A stretch of DNA of 64,000 nt from RPQJ01 sp963778185 (lineage in GTDB: Bacteria > Pseudomonadota > Gammaproteobacteria > Steroidobacterales > Steroidobacteraceae), in NCBI GenBank assembly GCA_963778185.1, contig CAVZTF010000004.1, forward strand, positions 625,986 to 689,985, given 5' to 3'. Under the pieces are notes generated by a model that did not search any database, was not told the origin of the DNA, and saw nothing but the letters and a program-made list of their open reading frames with translations. Shown in pieces: positions 47,732-57,429 of this stretch. Positions within the stretch are counted from its first letter, which is position 1, and each line of letters starts with the position of its first letter. A program made the position numbers and the translations under genes.

Positions 47732-49183
47732 CTAGCGTCCGGCCTTGCGCAGCTCGCTGTGCCGGAAGCCGTACAGGAAGTAGATCGCGAACCCGAGCGC
47801 GGTCCACACCAGCAGCCGCAGCCAGGTATCGTGCGGTAGCGAAGCCATCATGCCCGCGCAGATGAGCGCCCCCGCAATGCAGACGAACCACGGCGCGGGA
47901 ACCTTGAACGGTCGCTTGATGTCCGGTCGCGTGTAGCGCAGCACCAGCACGCCGATGCAGACCGTCGCGAAGGCGAGCAGGGTGCCGATCGAAACCAGCT
48001 CGCCGAGGATCGTCACCGGGAACAGGCCGCCGATCAGCGCGGCGAGCGAGCCCGTGACGAGCGTGCCGATGTACGGGGTCCGGTGCTTCGGGTGGACCTT
48101 GCGGAATATCGGCGGCAGCAGGCCGTCGCGGGACATCGCGTAGAAGATGCGCGGCTGGCCCAGCGTCATCACCAGCATCACCGAGGTCATGCCCGCGATG
48201 GCGCCGAGCTTGATCCACCCGGACAGCCAGGAGAGCTCCGGGTGGCGGTCGAGCGCAAGCGCCACCGGCGCCGCGGTGTTGAGTTCGCTGTAGTGCACCA
48301 TGCCCGTGAGCACGGCGGAGACCGCGACGTAGAGCACCGTGCAGACCGCGAGGCTCGCGAGGATGCCGATGGGCATGTCGCGCTGCGGATTCCTGGCCTC
48401 CTGGGCGGCCGTCGAGACCGCGTCGAAGCCGATGTAGGCGAAGAAGATGATGCCGGCCGCCTGCAGCACGCCGCTCACGCCGAACCTGCCGAACTCACCG
48501 GTGTTCGGCGGGATGAACGGCGTCCAGTTGGCGCCGTCCACGACCCAGATGCCGAACCCGATGAACAGAACGATCACCGTGACCTTGATGGCCACGACGA
48601 TGGCGTTGAAGCGCGCGGACTGGTGGATGCCGACGTAGCAGAGCGCGGTGATCGCGGCGACGATCAGCACCGCGGGCAGGTTGATGAACGCGCCGGTGCG
48701 CACGATCTCGAGGTGACCCTCGCCCTTGGTGAACGGCGCGTTGGTGAGATGGTCGGGCAGGTGGAAGCCCATCTGCTCCACCAGGCTCACGACGTACCCC
48801 GACCAGCCGACGGCGACCGTGCCGGCCGCGAACAGGTATTCGAGGATCAGGTTCCAGCCGATGAACCAGGCGACGAACTCGCCGAGCGTGGCGTAGGAAT
48901 AGGAGTAGGCGCTGCCCGAGACAGGGATCATCGAGGCGAACTCGGCGTAGCACAGGCCGGCGAGCGCGCAGCCGAGGCCCGCGACCAGGAACGACAGGAC
49001 GAGGGCCGGCCCCGCGTGATTGGCGGCGGCGGTGCCGGTGAGCACGAAGATGCCGGTGCCGATGATGGCGCCGATGCCGAGCAGCACGAGCGCGCGCGCG
49101 TCGAGCGTGCGCTGCAGCTCGTTGACGGTGTCGGCTTCGTGCAGTTCGCCGATCGGCTTGGTCGAGAACAGGCGCTTGGGCAT
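47732..49183 (-). CDS. APC-superfamily amino acid permease (cationic amino acid type)
   Basis: This 483-residue transporter has twelve predicted helices. The N-terminal IGAIIGTGIFVLTGTAAANHAGPALVL (about 37-63; IIGTGIFVLTG is the substrate-binding loop) is characteristic. FAYIGFDAVSTAAQEARNPQRDMPIGI near 250-276 is also typical of the CAT-type subfamily. It would import amino acids with proton symport. It lies alone, converging on the TerC gene and 96 bp from suhB on the same strand. Its substrate is unknown. Confidence 0.9.
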   Translation of the reverse strand: MPKRLFSTKPIGELHEADTVNELQRTLDARALVLLGIGAIIGTGIFVLTGTAAANHAGPALVLSFLVAGLGCALAGLCYAEFASMIPVSGSAYSYSYATLGEFVAWFIGWNLILEYLFAAGTVAVGWSGYVVSLVEQMGFHLPDHLTNAPFTKGEGHLEIVRTGAFINLPAVLIVAAITALCYVGIHQSARFNAIVVAIKVTVIVLFIGFGIWVVDGANWTPFIPPNTGEFGRFGVSGVLQAAGIIFFAYIGFDAVSTAAQEARNPQRDMPIGILASLAVCTVLYVAVSAVLTGMVHYSELNTAAPVALALDRHPELSWLSGWIKLGAIAGMTSVMLVMTLGQPRIFYAMSRDGLLPPIFRKVHPKHRTPYIGTLVTGSLAALIGGLFPVTILGELVSIGTLLAFATVCIGVLVLRYTRPDIKRPFKVPAPWFVCIAGALICAGMMASLPHDTWLRLLVWTALGFAIYFLYGFRHSELRKAGR

Positions 49184-49279
49184 GGAGCGAGCCTCGCGAG
49201 CGTTTCTGCGGCGCCCTGTGGGCAGGTCGGGGGAATGTACCGGAGCGCATCCGGTCCGGATAGGGGAGACGCGGCCGGC

Positions 49280-50080
49280 TCAGCCTTCGCGCAGCGCTTC
49301 GGGCACGAACGGGCGCAGGCACTCGACCATCGCCTCGTAGACCTTCGGCGTGCCGGCGATGACGTTGCCGCCCTGGCGGTACTCCCCGCCGGTGAGCGTG
49401 CCGATGCGTCCGCCAGCCTCGGTGATGAGGAGCGTGCCGGCTGCCGTGTCCCAGGAACTGAGCCCGATTTCCCAGAAGCCGTCGATACGGCCCGCGGCCA
49501 CGTAGGCGAGGTCGAGCGAGGCGGCCCCCGGCCGGCGGATGCCGGCGGTCTGCTGCATGATCGCCTTCAGCATCGCGAGGTACTCGTCGATCCAGCGGGC
49601 GTTCGCGCGGTACGGGAAGCCGGTCCCGATCAGCGCGCCTTCGAGCTCCGTCTGCTTGCTCACCCGGATGCGGCGGCCGTCGAGCTGCGCGCCGTCGCCA
49701 CGCGAGGCGGTGAAGAGCTCCTGGCGCATGGGGTCGTAGACCACGCCGTGCTCGAGGCGCCCGCGGTACTCGCAGGCGAGCGAGACCGCGAAGGTCGGGA
49801 ATCCGTGCAGGAAATTCGTGGTGCCGTCCAGTGGGTCGATGATCCACACGAACTCGTCGCCGCCGCTGCGGCCGCCCTCCTCGCCGAGGAACCCGTGGTC
49901 AGGGTGGGTGCGACGGATCGTCTCGATGATGTCCCGCTCGGCCATCTGGTCGATTTCGGTGACGAAATCGTTGCGGCTCTTGGCGCGGACTCCGAGGGTG
50001 GGGACGCGGTCGACGTTGCGGACGATCAGGTCTCCCGCGCGGCGGGCGGCGCGGACGGCGATGTTCAGTAGTGGCTGCAT
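49280..50080 (-). CDS. suhB: Inositol-1-monophosphatase family protein SuhB
   Basis: This 266-residue magnesium-dependent phosphatase hydrolyses inositol monophosphate. In E. coli SuhB also works in rRNA antitermination. Motif A DPLDGTTNF lies near 84-92 and motif B WDTAAGTLLITEAGG near 212-226. The N-terminus MQPLLNIAVRAARRAGDLI is typical of SuhB. It is divergent from trmJ with only 23 bp between start codons, the same suhB/trmJ neighbourhood seen in many gammaproteobacteria. Confidence 0.94.
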   Translation of the reverse strand: MQPLLNIAVRAARRAGDLIVRNVDRVPTLGVRAKSRNDFVTEIDQMAERDIIETIRRTHPDHGFLGEEGGRSGGDEFVWIIDPLDGTTNFLHGFPTFAVSLACEYRGRLEHGVVYDPMRQELFTASRGDGAQLDGRRIRVSKQTELEGALIGTGFPYRANARWIDEYLAMLKAIMQQTAGIRRPGAASLDLAYVAAGRIDGFWEIGLSSWDTAAGTLLITEAGGRIGTLTGGEYRQGGNVIAGTPKVYEAMVECLRPFVPEALREG

Positions 50081-50103
50081 GCGGGCCGCTAGAATACCAG
50101 AGC

Positions 50104-50856
50104 ATGTCCATCTGCATCGTCCTCGTAGGTATTTCGCACCCCGGGAACATCGGCTCCGCCGCCCGGGCGATGAAGACCATGGGACTCGTCGATCTGAGGC
50201 TGGTGGCGCCCGAGCGCTTTCCCGCGACCGAGGCGACGATGCTGGCGGCCGGCGCCGGCGACGTCCTGGAGACAGCGCGTGTGTATCCGGACGTGAGCAG
50301 CGCGGTTGCGGACTGCGGTCTCGTGGTCGGCACCACCTCGCGCGCCCGCCACCTGCCGTGGCGCGTGATGGAGCCGCGCGAGGCAGCCCGTGAGGTTGCT
50401 GCGGCCGCCCGGTCGAGCCGGGTCGCCATCCTGTTCGGCGCCGAGCGCACGGGACTCTCCAACGAAGACCTCGAGCAGTGCCAGCGGCTGCTCAGCATCC
50501 CGACCGGTTCGAACTACGCGTCGCTCAATGTGGCGATGGCCGTGCAGGTGGTCGCCTACGAGGTGCTGCTCGCGCTGCGCGCGAACACCGCTGAAGGCGC
50601 CCCGAGCGGCCTCCGGCTCGCGAGCGCACTCGAGATGGAGCGCTTCTATGCGCATTTCGAGCAGGTGCTCGACGAGATCGGCTTCCGCGACCGCACGGGC
50701 GAAGGCCACCTGATGGCGCGCCTGCGGCGGCTCTTCAACCGCACCGTGCTCGACGAGAACGAGGTCCACATCCTGCGCGGCATCCTCACCTCCGTGCAGG
50801 GACGGCGCCGCCGTGCCGGCGAACCGCATCTGCCGAAGGCGGGTGACTTGCCGTGA
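50104..50856 (+). CDS. trmJ: tRNA (cytidine/uridine-32-2'-O)-methyltransferase TrmJ
   Basis: This 250-residue SPOUT methyltransferase 2'-O-methylates position 32 of tRNAs. It starts MSICIVLVGISHPGNIGSAA. The knot region has LFGAERTGLSNEDL near 130-143 and IPTGSNYASLNVAMAVQ near 151-167. The C-terminal extension is present. A TAGAAT hexamer ends only 8 bp before the ATG, so the transcript may have a very short leader. Its stop overlaps the iscS-like start by 4 bp. Confidence 0.94.
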   Translation: MSICIVLVGISHPGNIGSAARAMKTMGLVDLRLVAPERFPATEATMLAAGAGDVLETARVYPDVSSAVADCGLVVGTTSRARHLPWRVMEPREAAREVAAAARSSRVAILFGAERTGLSNEDLEQCQRLLSIPTGSNYASLNVAMAVQVVAYEVLLALRANTAEGAPSGLRLASALEMERFYAHFEQVLDEIGFRDRTGEGHLMARLRRLFNRTVLDENEVHILRGILTSVQGRRRRAGEPHLPKAGDLP

Positions 50857-52034
50857 GCCGCATCATCTACCTGGACAACGCGGCCACCACTCCGATGGAT
50901 CCGCGGGTGATCGAGGCAATGCTCGAGTGCTGCGGGCCGGACGGTGACTTCGCCAACCCCTCGGCGGTAGCCCATGCACCTGGACGGCGCGCGCGCGCGC
51001 GTGTCGAGCAGGCGCGCGCGGAGGTGGCGCAACTGGTCGGCGCCGCACCCGAGCAGGTTGTCTGGACGTCGGGCGCAACCGAGGCCGACAACCTGGCGCT
51101 GTTCGGCGCAGCGCGGTTCCACCGCTCGCGCGGCCGCCACATCGTCACGTCGCGTACGGAGCACCCAGCCGTGCTCGATCCCTGCCGGCAGCTCGAGCGC
51201 GAGGGCTTCGAGGTGACGTACCTGCGGCCGGGCCCGGACGGCATCGTCGCGCCCGCCGAGGTCGAGGCCTCCCTGCGGCCTGACACGGTTCTCGTGTCGC
51301 TGATGCACGTGAACAACGAGACCGGGGTCGTGCAGGACGTGGGCCAGGTCGGCCGCCTGTGCCGCCCGCGGGGCGTGCTGCTGCACGTCGACGCCGCGCA
51401 GGGCGCGGGCAAGCTTGCGCTCGACGTCACGCGCGACTGCATCGACCTGCTGTCACTCACGGCGCACAAGCTGCACGGGCCGAAGGGCATCGGCGCGCTG
51501 TGCGTGCGGCGCGAGCCGCGCCTCGGGCTCGTGCCGCTGCTGTACGGTGGCGGGCAGGAGCGTGGCCTGCGCTCCGGCACGCTGCCCACCCACCAGATCG
51601 TCGGCATGGGCGCGGCTTTCCGCATCGCGGCCGCAGCGATGGAGAGCGAGCCGCCGCGAATCGCCGCCCTGCGCGAGGTGCTCTGGGCCGGGCTCCGCGA
51701 CCTGCCGGGGACCGAGCTGAACGGCCATCCCGAGCGGCGCGTCTGCGGCATCCTGAGCGTCAGCTTCGACGCAGTGGAGGGAGAGAGCCTGCTCTTCGCG
51801 CTTGCCGACCTCGCCGTCGCCTCGGGCTCGGCCTGCGCGACCACCAGCGCGGAGCCGTCGTATGTCCTGCGTGCGCTCGGGCGCAGCGACCGACTCGCCC
51901 AGAGCACGCTGCGGCTGAGCCTCGGTCGATTCACGACGCGCGACGAAGTCGCCATCGCGGCGGGACGCATCCGTGAGGAGGTCGCGCGGCTGCGAAATAT
52001 CGCGCCGCGGCCGGCTGCGGGCGGGCGTCCATGA
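50853..52034 (+). CDS. iscS: Cysteine desulfurase (IscS/NifS family)
   Basis: This 393-residue PLP enzyme removes sulfur from cysteine for Fe-S cluster and tRNA thiolation. The N-terminus IIYLDNAATTPMDP is typical. The PLP lysine is in LTAHKLHGPKGIGAL near residue 204. The active cysteine loop is SGSACATTSAEPSYVLRALG near 324-343, close to IscS but shorter by a residue or two. It overlaps trmJ by 4 bp and the following scaffold-like gene by 4 bp. Neither iscR nor hscB/hscA/fdx lies in this cluster, so it may serve a special role while another Fe-S system does the bulk. Confidence 0.93.
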   Translation: MSRIIYLDNAATTPMDPRVIEAMLECCGPDGDFANPSAVAHAPGRRARARVEQARAEVAQLVGAAPEQVVWTSGATEADNLALFGAARFHRSRGRHIVTSRTEHPAVLDPCRQLEREGFEVTYLRPGPDGIVAPAEVEASLRPDTVLVSLMHVNNETGVVQDVGQVGRLCRPRGVLLHVDAAQGAGKLALDVTRDCIDLLSLTAHKLHGPKGIGALCVRREPRLGLVPLLYGGGQERGLRSGTLPTHQIVGMGAAFRIAAAAMESEPPRIAALREVLWAGLRDLPGTELNGHPERRVCGILSVSFDAVEGESLLFALADLAVASGSACATTSAEPSYVLRALGRSDRLAQSTLRLSLGRFTTRDEVAIAAGRIREEVARLRNIAPRPAAGGRP

Positions 52035-52429
52035 GCGGGGACGATCCCCGCTACGGCGCGGAGGTCTGCCGGCGCATGCAGGAGTTGCCGGGGGCGGGCG
52101 ACCTGCCAGCCGGAGGCGTCACGGTCGTCGGGCGAGCGGGTGATCGCGAGCAGGGCGCCGAGGCGCGGTTCGAATTCGGACTCGAGGGCGGGCGGGTCGC
52201 CGACGTGCGATTCCGCGCGTTTGGCTGCCCGCATTTCATCGCCACGGCTTCGTGGCTCTGCGAGCGCCTGCGCGGCGAGGAAAGGGCCGGACTCGAGGCA
52301 TGGGACTGGCGCGAGGCGGTCGATGCGCTCGAGGTGCCGGCCGCCAAGTTCGGGCGGCTGATCACGCTTCAGGATGCCGTTCGCGACGCGGCCCGGAACT
52401 GGCCGGGCGGGGCCCGGTCTACCGTGTAG
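52031..52429 (+). CDS. IscU/NifU-N-like scaffold lacking cluster ligands
   Basis: This 132-residue protein aligns with the IscU fold: RVADVRFRAFGCPHFIATAS corresponds to the second ligand region, with Cys66 kept. The first ligand site (GxxxCGD in IscU) reads VVGRAGDREQ, and the third (HCS region) reads AAKFGRLITLQDAV, so both cysteines and the histidine are missing. An additional Cys77 lies in SWLCERL. It overlaps the cysteine desulfurase by 4 bp and precedes iscA by 36 bp. It may be an accessory or regulatory relative rather than a scaffold able to build a cluster. Confidence 0.78.
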   Translation: MSGDDPRYGAEVCRRMQELPGAGDLPAGGVTVVGRAGDREQGAEARFEFGLEGGRVADVRFRAFGCPHFIATASWLCERLRGEERAGLEAWDWREAVDALEVPAAKFGRLITLQDAVRDAARNWPGGARSTV

Positions 52430-52465
52430 AATCCGCCGCAGCCATAAGGAGCTTTCGACGCAGCC

Positions 52466-52789
52466 ATGCCAGTCTCCCTCACACCGTCGGCCGCCGAGCG
52501 CGTGCGCAGCTTCCTCGCCCAGCGCGGGCACGGGGTGGGCCTGAGGCTGGGGGTCAAGAAGACCGGCTGCTCGGGCTACGCCTATCTCGTGAACTACGCC
52601 GAGGAGGTCGGCGCCGCCGACGTCGTGTTCGACTGCGGCGGGGTGAAAGTCATCGTCGACAAGGAAAGCCTGCGCTTCGTCGACGGCACCGAGATCGACT
52701 TCGTGCGCCAGGGCCTCAACGAGGCCTTCAAATTCCACAACCCGAACGTCCAGGGCGAGTGCGGCTGCGGCGAGAGCTTCAACGTCTAA
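52466..52789 (+). CDS. iscA: IscA/HesB-family iron-sulfur carrier protein
   Basis: This 107-residue A-type carrier shows the three conserved cysteines: Cys35 in KKTGCSGYAY, and Cys99 and Cys101 in GECGCGESF at the C-terminus. It accepts clusters and passes them to target enzymes. Between these lies the family motif VKVIVDKESLRFVDGTEIDF. A strong AAGGAG site precedes the ATG. The stop is followed by the ndk promoter region. Confidence 0.94.
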   Translation: MPVSLTPSAAERVRSFLAQRGHGVGLRLGVKKTGCSGYAYLVNYAEEVGAADVVFDCGGVKVIVDKESLRFVDGTEIDFVRQGLNEAFKFHNPNVQGECGCGESFNV

Positions 52790-52812
52790 CTGCCTGCGGG
52801 CATTGAATATTC

Positions 52813-52841
52813 TTGGCTCGCGGCAGCGCCGCGAGTATACT
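52813..52841 (+). promoter_or_regulatory. Putative ndk promoter with inverted-repeat spacer
   Basis: TTGGCT (52813-52818) and TATACT (52836-52841) are spaced 17 bp, a good sigma-70 pair. The perfect inverted repeat CTCGCGGC-AGC-GCCGCGAG (52817-52835) fills the spacer. The ndk start codon is 98 bp downstream. The repeat could be an operator or the stem of an upstream terminator for iscA. Confidence 0.6.
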
Positions 52842-52872
52842 CCCGCGTCCCACCTCGAGGTTGGCCCCGGCC

Positions 52873-52894
52873 GGACCCGCGCTCGCGCGGGTCC
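52873..52894 (+). other. Strong GC-rich leader hairpin before ndk
   Basis: GGACCCGCGC (52873-52882) pairs with GCGCGGGTCC (52885-52894) over a 2-nt gap, so in RNA the loop would open slightly. The stretch that follows, up to GGGCCCCTTTTATT, is moderately T-rich. Lying between the likely ndk promoter and its start codon, it may attenuate transcription or stabilise the mRNA. Confidence 0.5.
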
Positions 52895-52938
52895 TTAGGT
52901 CTTCGGGCCCCTTTTATTGCATCATCGAGAGGAATCGC

Positions 52939-53364
52939 ATGGCCGTCGAACGCACCCTGTCCATCGTCAAGCCCGATGGAGTCCGCAAGAACGTCATTGG
53001 CGAGGTCTACCGCCGCTTCGAGCGAGCGGGGCTCCGCATCGTTGCTGCGCGCATGATGCATCTTACCCAGGCGCAGGCCGAGGGGTTCTACGCGGTGCAC
53101 CGCGAGCGGCCGTTCTTCCGCGACCTCGTTTCGTACATGACCTCGGGCCCGGTGATCGTGCAGGTGCTCGAGGGAGACAACGCCGTGGCGAAGAACCGCG
53201 AGATCATGGGCGCCACCGACCCGAAGAAGGCGGCGCCGGGCACCATCCGCGCGGACCTCGCTGACAGCATCGAAGCGAATACCGTGCACGGCTCGGACAG
53301 CCTGGAGAACGCGGCGCGCGAAGTGGCCTACTTCTTCGCCGAGACCGAGATCTGCCCGCGCTGA
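52939..53364 (+). CDS. ndk: Nucleoside diphosphate kinase
   Basis: This 141-residue housekeeping enzyme passes phosphate from ATP to nucleoside diphosphates. It begins AVERTLSIVKPDGVRKNVIG. The phospho-histidine is in NTVHGSDSLENA near residue 117. AGAGGA precedes the ATG. It heads the conserved ndk-rlmN-pilF-rodZ-hisS-yfgM-bamB-der run, with a promoter-like element about 100 bp upstream. Confidence 0.97.
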   Translation: MAVERTLSIVKPDGVRKNVIGEVYRRFERAGLRIVAARMMHLTQAQAEGFYAVHRERPFFRDLVSYMTSGPVIVQVLEGDNAVAKNREIMGATDPKKAAPGTIRADLADSIEANTVHGSDSLENAAREVAYFFAETEICPR

Positions 53365-53408
53365 CCGGCGCCAAGGAACCCGGCGCGTCGCCGCTGTCAA
53401 ATGAAGTC

Positions 53409-54524
53409 ATGGATGAGATCTCCACACCGAAAACGAACCTGCTCGGCCTGACGCGGGCCGGCCTGGAGGAATTCGTCCTCGGCATGGGCGAGAAGCCGTT
53501 CCGCGCCCGCCAGCTGATGAAGTGGATCTACCGGCGGGCGGTGGGCGATTTCGAGTCCATGACCGACCTCGGCAAGGAATTCCGCCAGCGTCTCGCGGCG
53601 GTCGCCGAGATCCGTACGCCCGAGGTGATGGTTGCCCAGGCGTCGAAGGACGGCACCCGCAAGTGGCTGCTCAGGCTCGAGAGCGGGCAGGCCATCGAGA
53701 CGGTGTTCATCCCGGAGCCGGGCCGCGGCACGCTGTGCATCTCGAGCCAGGTCGGCTGCACCATGGACTGCACGTTCTGCTCCACGGCGCAGCAGGGCTT
53801 CAATCGCAATCTCGAGACGGCCGAGATCGTCGGCCAGGTGTGGCTCGCGAACCGCGAGCTCGGCTATTCCCCGGACGGCGACCGCGTGATCACCAACGTG
53901 GTGTTCATGGGCATGGGCGAGCCGCTCGCGAACTATCGCAACGTCGTTCCCGCCGCCGAGGTCATGATGGACGACCTTGGGCTCGACCTCTCGCGCCGCC
54001 GCGTCACCGTCAGCACCTCGGGGCTGGTGCCGCAGATGATCCGCATCGCGGACGAGACCAACGTGGCGCTGGCGGTCTCGCTGCACGCGCCCAACGACGA
54101 ACTGCGCAGCGAACTCGTGCCCATCAACCGCAGGCACCCGATCGCGGACCTGCTCGACGCCTGCTGGCACTACGTCGAGAAGCAGAATGCACGCAGCGTG
54201 ACGTTCGAGTACGTCATGCTCGACGGCGTGAACGACCATCCGGCGCACGCGCGCGAGCTCGTGGCCCTGCTGCGCGGACGGCCGGCGAAGGTAAACCTGA
54301 TCCCCTTCAATCCTTTCCCCGGCACGCAGTACCGCCGTTCGTCCGAGGAGGCAATCGAGCGCTTCCGTGACATCCTCGTGAAGGGTGGCGTCATGGCCAC
54401 GATTCGGCGCACGCGTGGCGACGACATCGACGCGGCCTGCGGACAGCTGGTCGGGCGCGTCAACGACCGGACGACGACGCGCCTCGGGCAGAAACTCTTT
54501 CCAGTGACGGTGGTGCAGGCATGA
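53409..54524 (+). CDS. rlmN: Dual-specificity RNA methyltransferase RlmN
   Basis: This 371-residue radical-SAM enzyme methylates C2 of adenosine 2503 in 23S rRNA and adenosine 37 in some tRNAs. The radical-SAM motif CTMDCTFCST lies near 116-125. The two mechanistic cysteines are represented by this region and the C-terminal ACGQLVGRVN (near residue 347). The start MDEISTPKTNLLGLTR is typical. It overlaps pilF by 4 bp. Confidence 0.96.
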   Translation: MDEISTPKTNLLGLTRAGLEEFVLGMGEKPFRARQLMKWIYRRAVGDFESMTDLGKEFRQRLAAVAEIRTPEVMVAQASKDGTRKWLLRLESGQAIETVFIPEPGRGTLCISSQVGCTMDCTFCSTAQQGFNRNLETAEIVGQVWLANRELGYSPDGDRVITNVVFMGMGEPLANYRNVVPAAEVMMDDLGLDLSRRRVTVSTSGLVPQMIRIADETNVALAVSLHAPNDELRSELVPINRRHPIADLLDACWHYVEKQNARSVTFEYVMLDGVNDHPAHARELVALLRGRPAKVNLIPFNPFPGTQYRRSSEEAIERFRDILVKGGVMATIRRTRGDDIDAACGQLVGRVNDRTTTRLGQKLFPVTVVQA

Positions 54525-55291
54525 AGCGAATCCGACTCACGCTCGCGGCCGCCGCCACGCTGCTGCTCGCGGCCCAGCCTGCGCTCCCGGCCGAGAAGTC
54601 GATGAACCGCGAGGAGCGCGCGCGGGCCGCGCTCGTGAATACGCAGCTCGGCATGACCTACATGCGGCAGGGCAACCTGCCGGCGGCGCGCGACAAGATC
54701 GAGAAGGCGCTGGCGCAGTACCCGAACACGGCCGATACGCAGATGGCGGCTGGCTTCCTCTACGACCGTCTCGGCGACGCGCGCAAGGCCGTGTCGCACT
54801 ACGAGCAGGCGGCCCGTCTCGGCAAGGACAACCCCGACGTCCTGAACAACGTCGCGGTCTACCTGTGCCGCAAGGGCGACAAGAAGCGCGGCGTGGGCTA
54901 CTTCATACAGGCGGCTGAGAGCCCCCTCTACAGTACGCCCGAGGCCGCGTACACGAATGCCGGTCGCTGCGCCCGCGCCGACGGGCGCACGAAGGACGCG
55001 GAGGGATATTTCCGCAAGGCACTCGCGGTCCGCCCCGACCTGCCGGACGCCCTCCTGCAGCTCGCGGACCTGCAGCACGAGTCCGGCAACGACCAGTCGG
55101 CGCGCGCGTTCGTGCAGCGCTACAACGCCGCCGTGACGCCCACGGCCGAGTCGCTCTGGCTCGGCTACCGCATCGAGCGCGCACTCGGCGACGCAGTGCA
55201 GGCGCAGGATTACTCCCGGCGGCTGAAGAAGGACTTCGCGATGTCCGCCCAGGTGAACCAGTTGCTCGAGGCGGAGCAGGCGGAGCAGTGA
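54521..55291 (+). CDS. pilF: Type IV pilus biogenesis TPR protein PilF/PilW
   Basis: This 256-residue periplasmic protein has about six tetratricopeptide repeats, starting with LVNTQLGMTYMRQGNLPAARDKIEKAL-type segments near residues 38-65. PilF supports secretin PilQ assembly. A signal peptide is present (AAAATLLLAAQPALPAE) but no cysteine follows it, so unlike Pseudomonas PilF it does not look lipidated. It overlaps rlmN and rodZ by 4 bp each. The gene order rlmN-pilF-rodZ supports the name. Confidence 0.88.
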   Translation: MKRIRLTLAAAATLLLAAQPALPAEKSMNREERARAALVNTQLGMTYMRQGNLPAARDKIEKALAQYPNTADTQMAAGFLYDRLGDARKAVSHYEQAARLGKDNPDVLNNVAVYLCRKGDKKRGVGYFIQAAESPLYSTPEAAYTNAGRCARADGRTKDAEGYFRKALAVRPDLPDALLQLADLQHESGNDQSARAFVQRYNAAVTPTAESLWLGYRIERALGDAVQAQDYSRRLKKDFAMSAQVNQLLEAEQAEQ

Positions 55292-56124
55292 GTGGGTCGG
55301 GCGCAGAGGCGGCCGCCGAGCGCCCGGACGGCATGGGGGCACGGCTCAGGCGCGAGCGTGAGCGACGCGATCTGACCGAGCAGCAGGCTGCCGAGCAGCT
55401 CAATCTCGACCCGTCCGTGATCCGCGCCCTCGAGGCGGACGACTATGCCGCGCTCGGCGTGGCCGTGTTCGCCAAGGGCCACCTGCGCCGTTTCGGCGCC
55501 CTGCTCGGCATCCCCGACGCCGAGCTGCTCGAGGCCTTCGAGCAGTCGCGCGAGCAGTTGCACGAACCGACGCTGGTGCCGAGGTCGCGCGAGGAGATGA
55601 TGCCGGTGCGCGCGCGGCCGAAGTGGCCGTGGGTCGTGGGCAGCGTAGCGCTGTTCCTGCTGGTCGCCGCGGCCATTGCCTACCTGTCCGAGTACGGACT
55701 GGGGTTGCCGGGCCGCCCGGCCGCGCTCGCGGTGCCCTCGGCCATCGAGACCCTGCAGCCGACGGCCACGCCACCGGCCGGAACCGCAGCGTCCTCCACG
55801 GAAGGTGTCGCCGCGTCTGGTCCGGGAGCGGCGGAAGCGGGCGTCCCCGTGGCCGTCCAGCCGGGGCAGGTCGGCCTGCAGGTGAGCTTCGTGGCGGACT
55901 CCTGGGTCGAGATCTTCGACGGCTCGGGCAGGGCGGTCCTGTACGATCTCGGGCAGGCGGGAACGCAGCGCACGATCGCGGCGACCGCTCCGCTGAGCGT
56001 CACGTTCGGCAACGCGGCGGCCGTGGCACTGCGGGTGAACGGGCAGGCCGTGGCCGTGCCGCCGCCGCCGGCCGGACAGACCGTGGCGAGATTCAGCATC
56101 GGCCCGGACGGGTCGCTGCACTGA
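55288..56124 (+). CDS. rodZ: Cytoskeleton protein RodZ
   Basis: This 278-residue bitopic membrane protein links MreB filaments to the wall machinery. The N-terminal helix-turn-helix domain (LRRERERRDLTEQQAAEQL near 19-37) is followed by a membrane helix VGSVALFLLVAAAIAYL near 115-131. A linker rich in alanine, threonine and proline follows, then the C-terminal periplasmic DUF4115 domain (VSFVADSWVEIFDGSGR). The GTG start overlaps pilF by 4 bp. In E. coli ispG comes next; here hisS follows directly after 15 bp. Confidence 0.92.
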   Translation: MSGSGAEAAAERPDGMGARLRRERERRDLTEQQAAEQLNLDPSVIRALEADDYAALGVAVFAKGHLRRFGALLGIPDAELLEAFEQSREQLHEPTLVPRSREEMMPVRARPKWPWVVGSVALFLLVAAAIAYLSEYGLGLPGRPAALAVPSAIETLQPTATPPAGTAASSTEGVAASGPGAAEAGVPVAVQPGQVGLQVSFVADSWVEIFDGSGRAVLYDLGQAGTQRTIAATAPLSVTFGNAAAVALRVNGQAVAVPPPPAGQTVARFSIGPDGSLH

Positions 56125-56139
56125 CACTGGCGCATCCCC

Positions 56140-57416
<1,277 letters not shown>

Positions 57417-57429
<13 letters not shown>

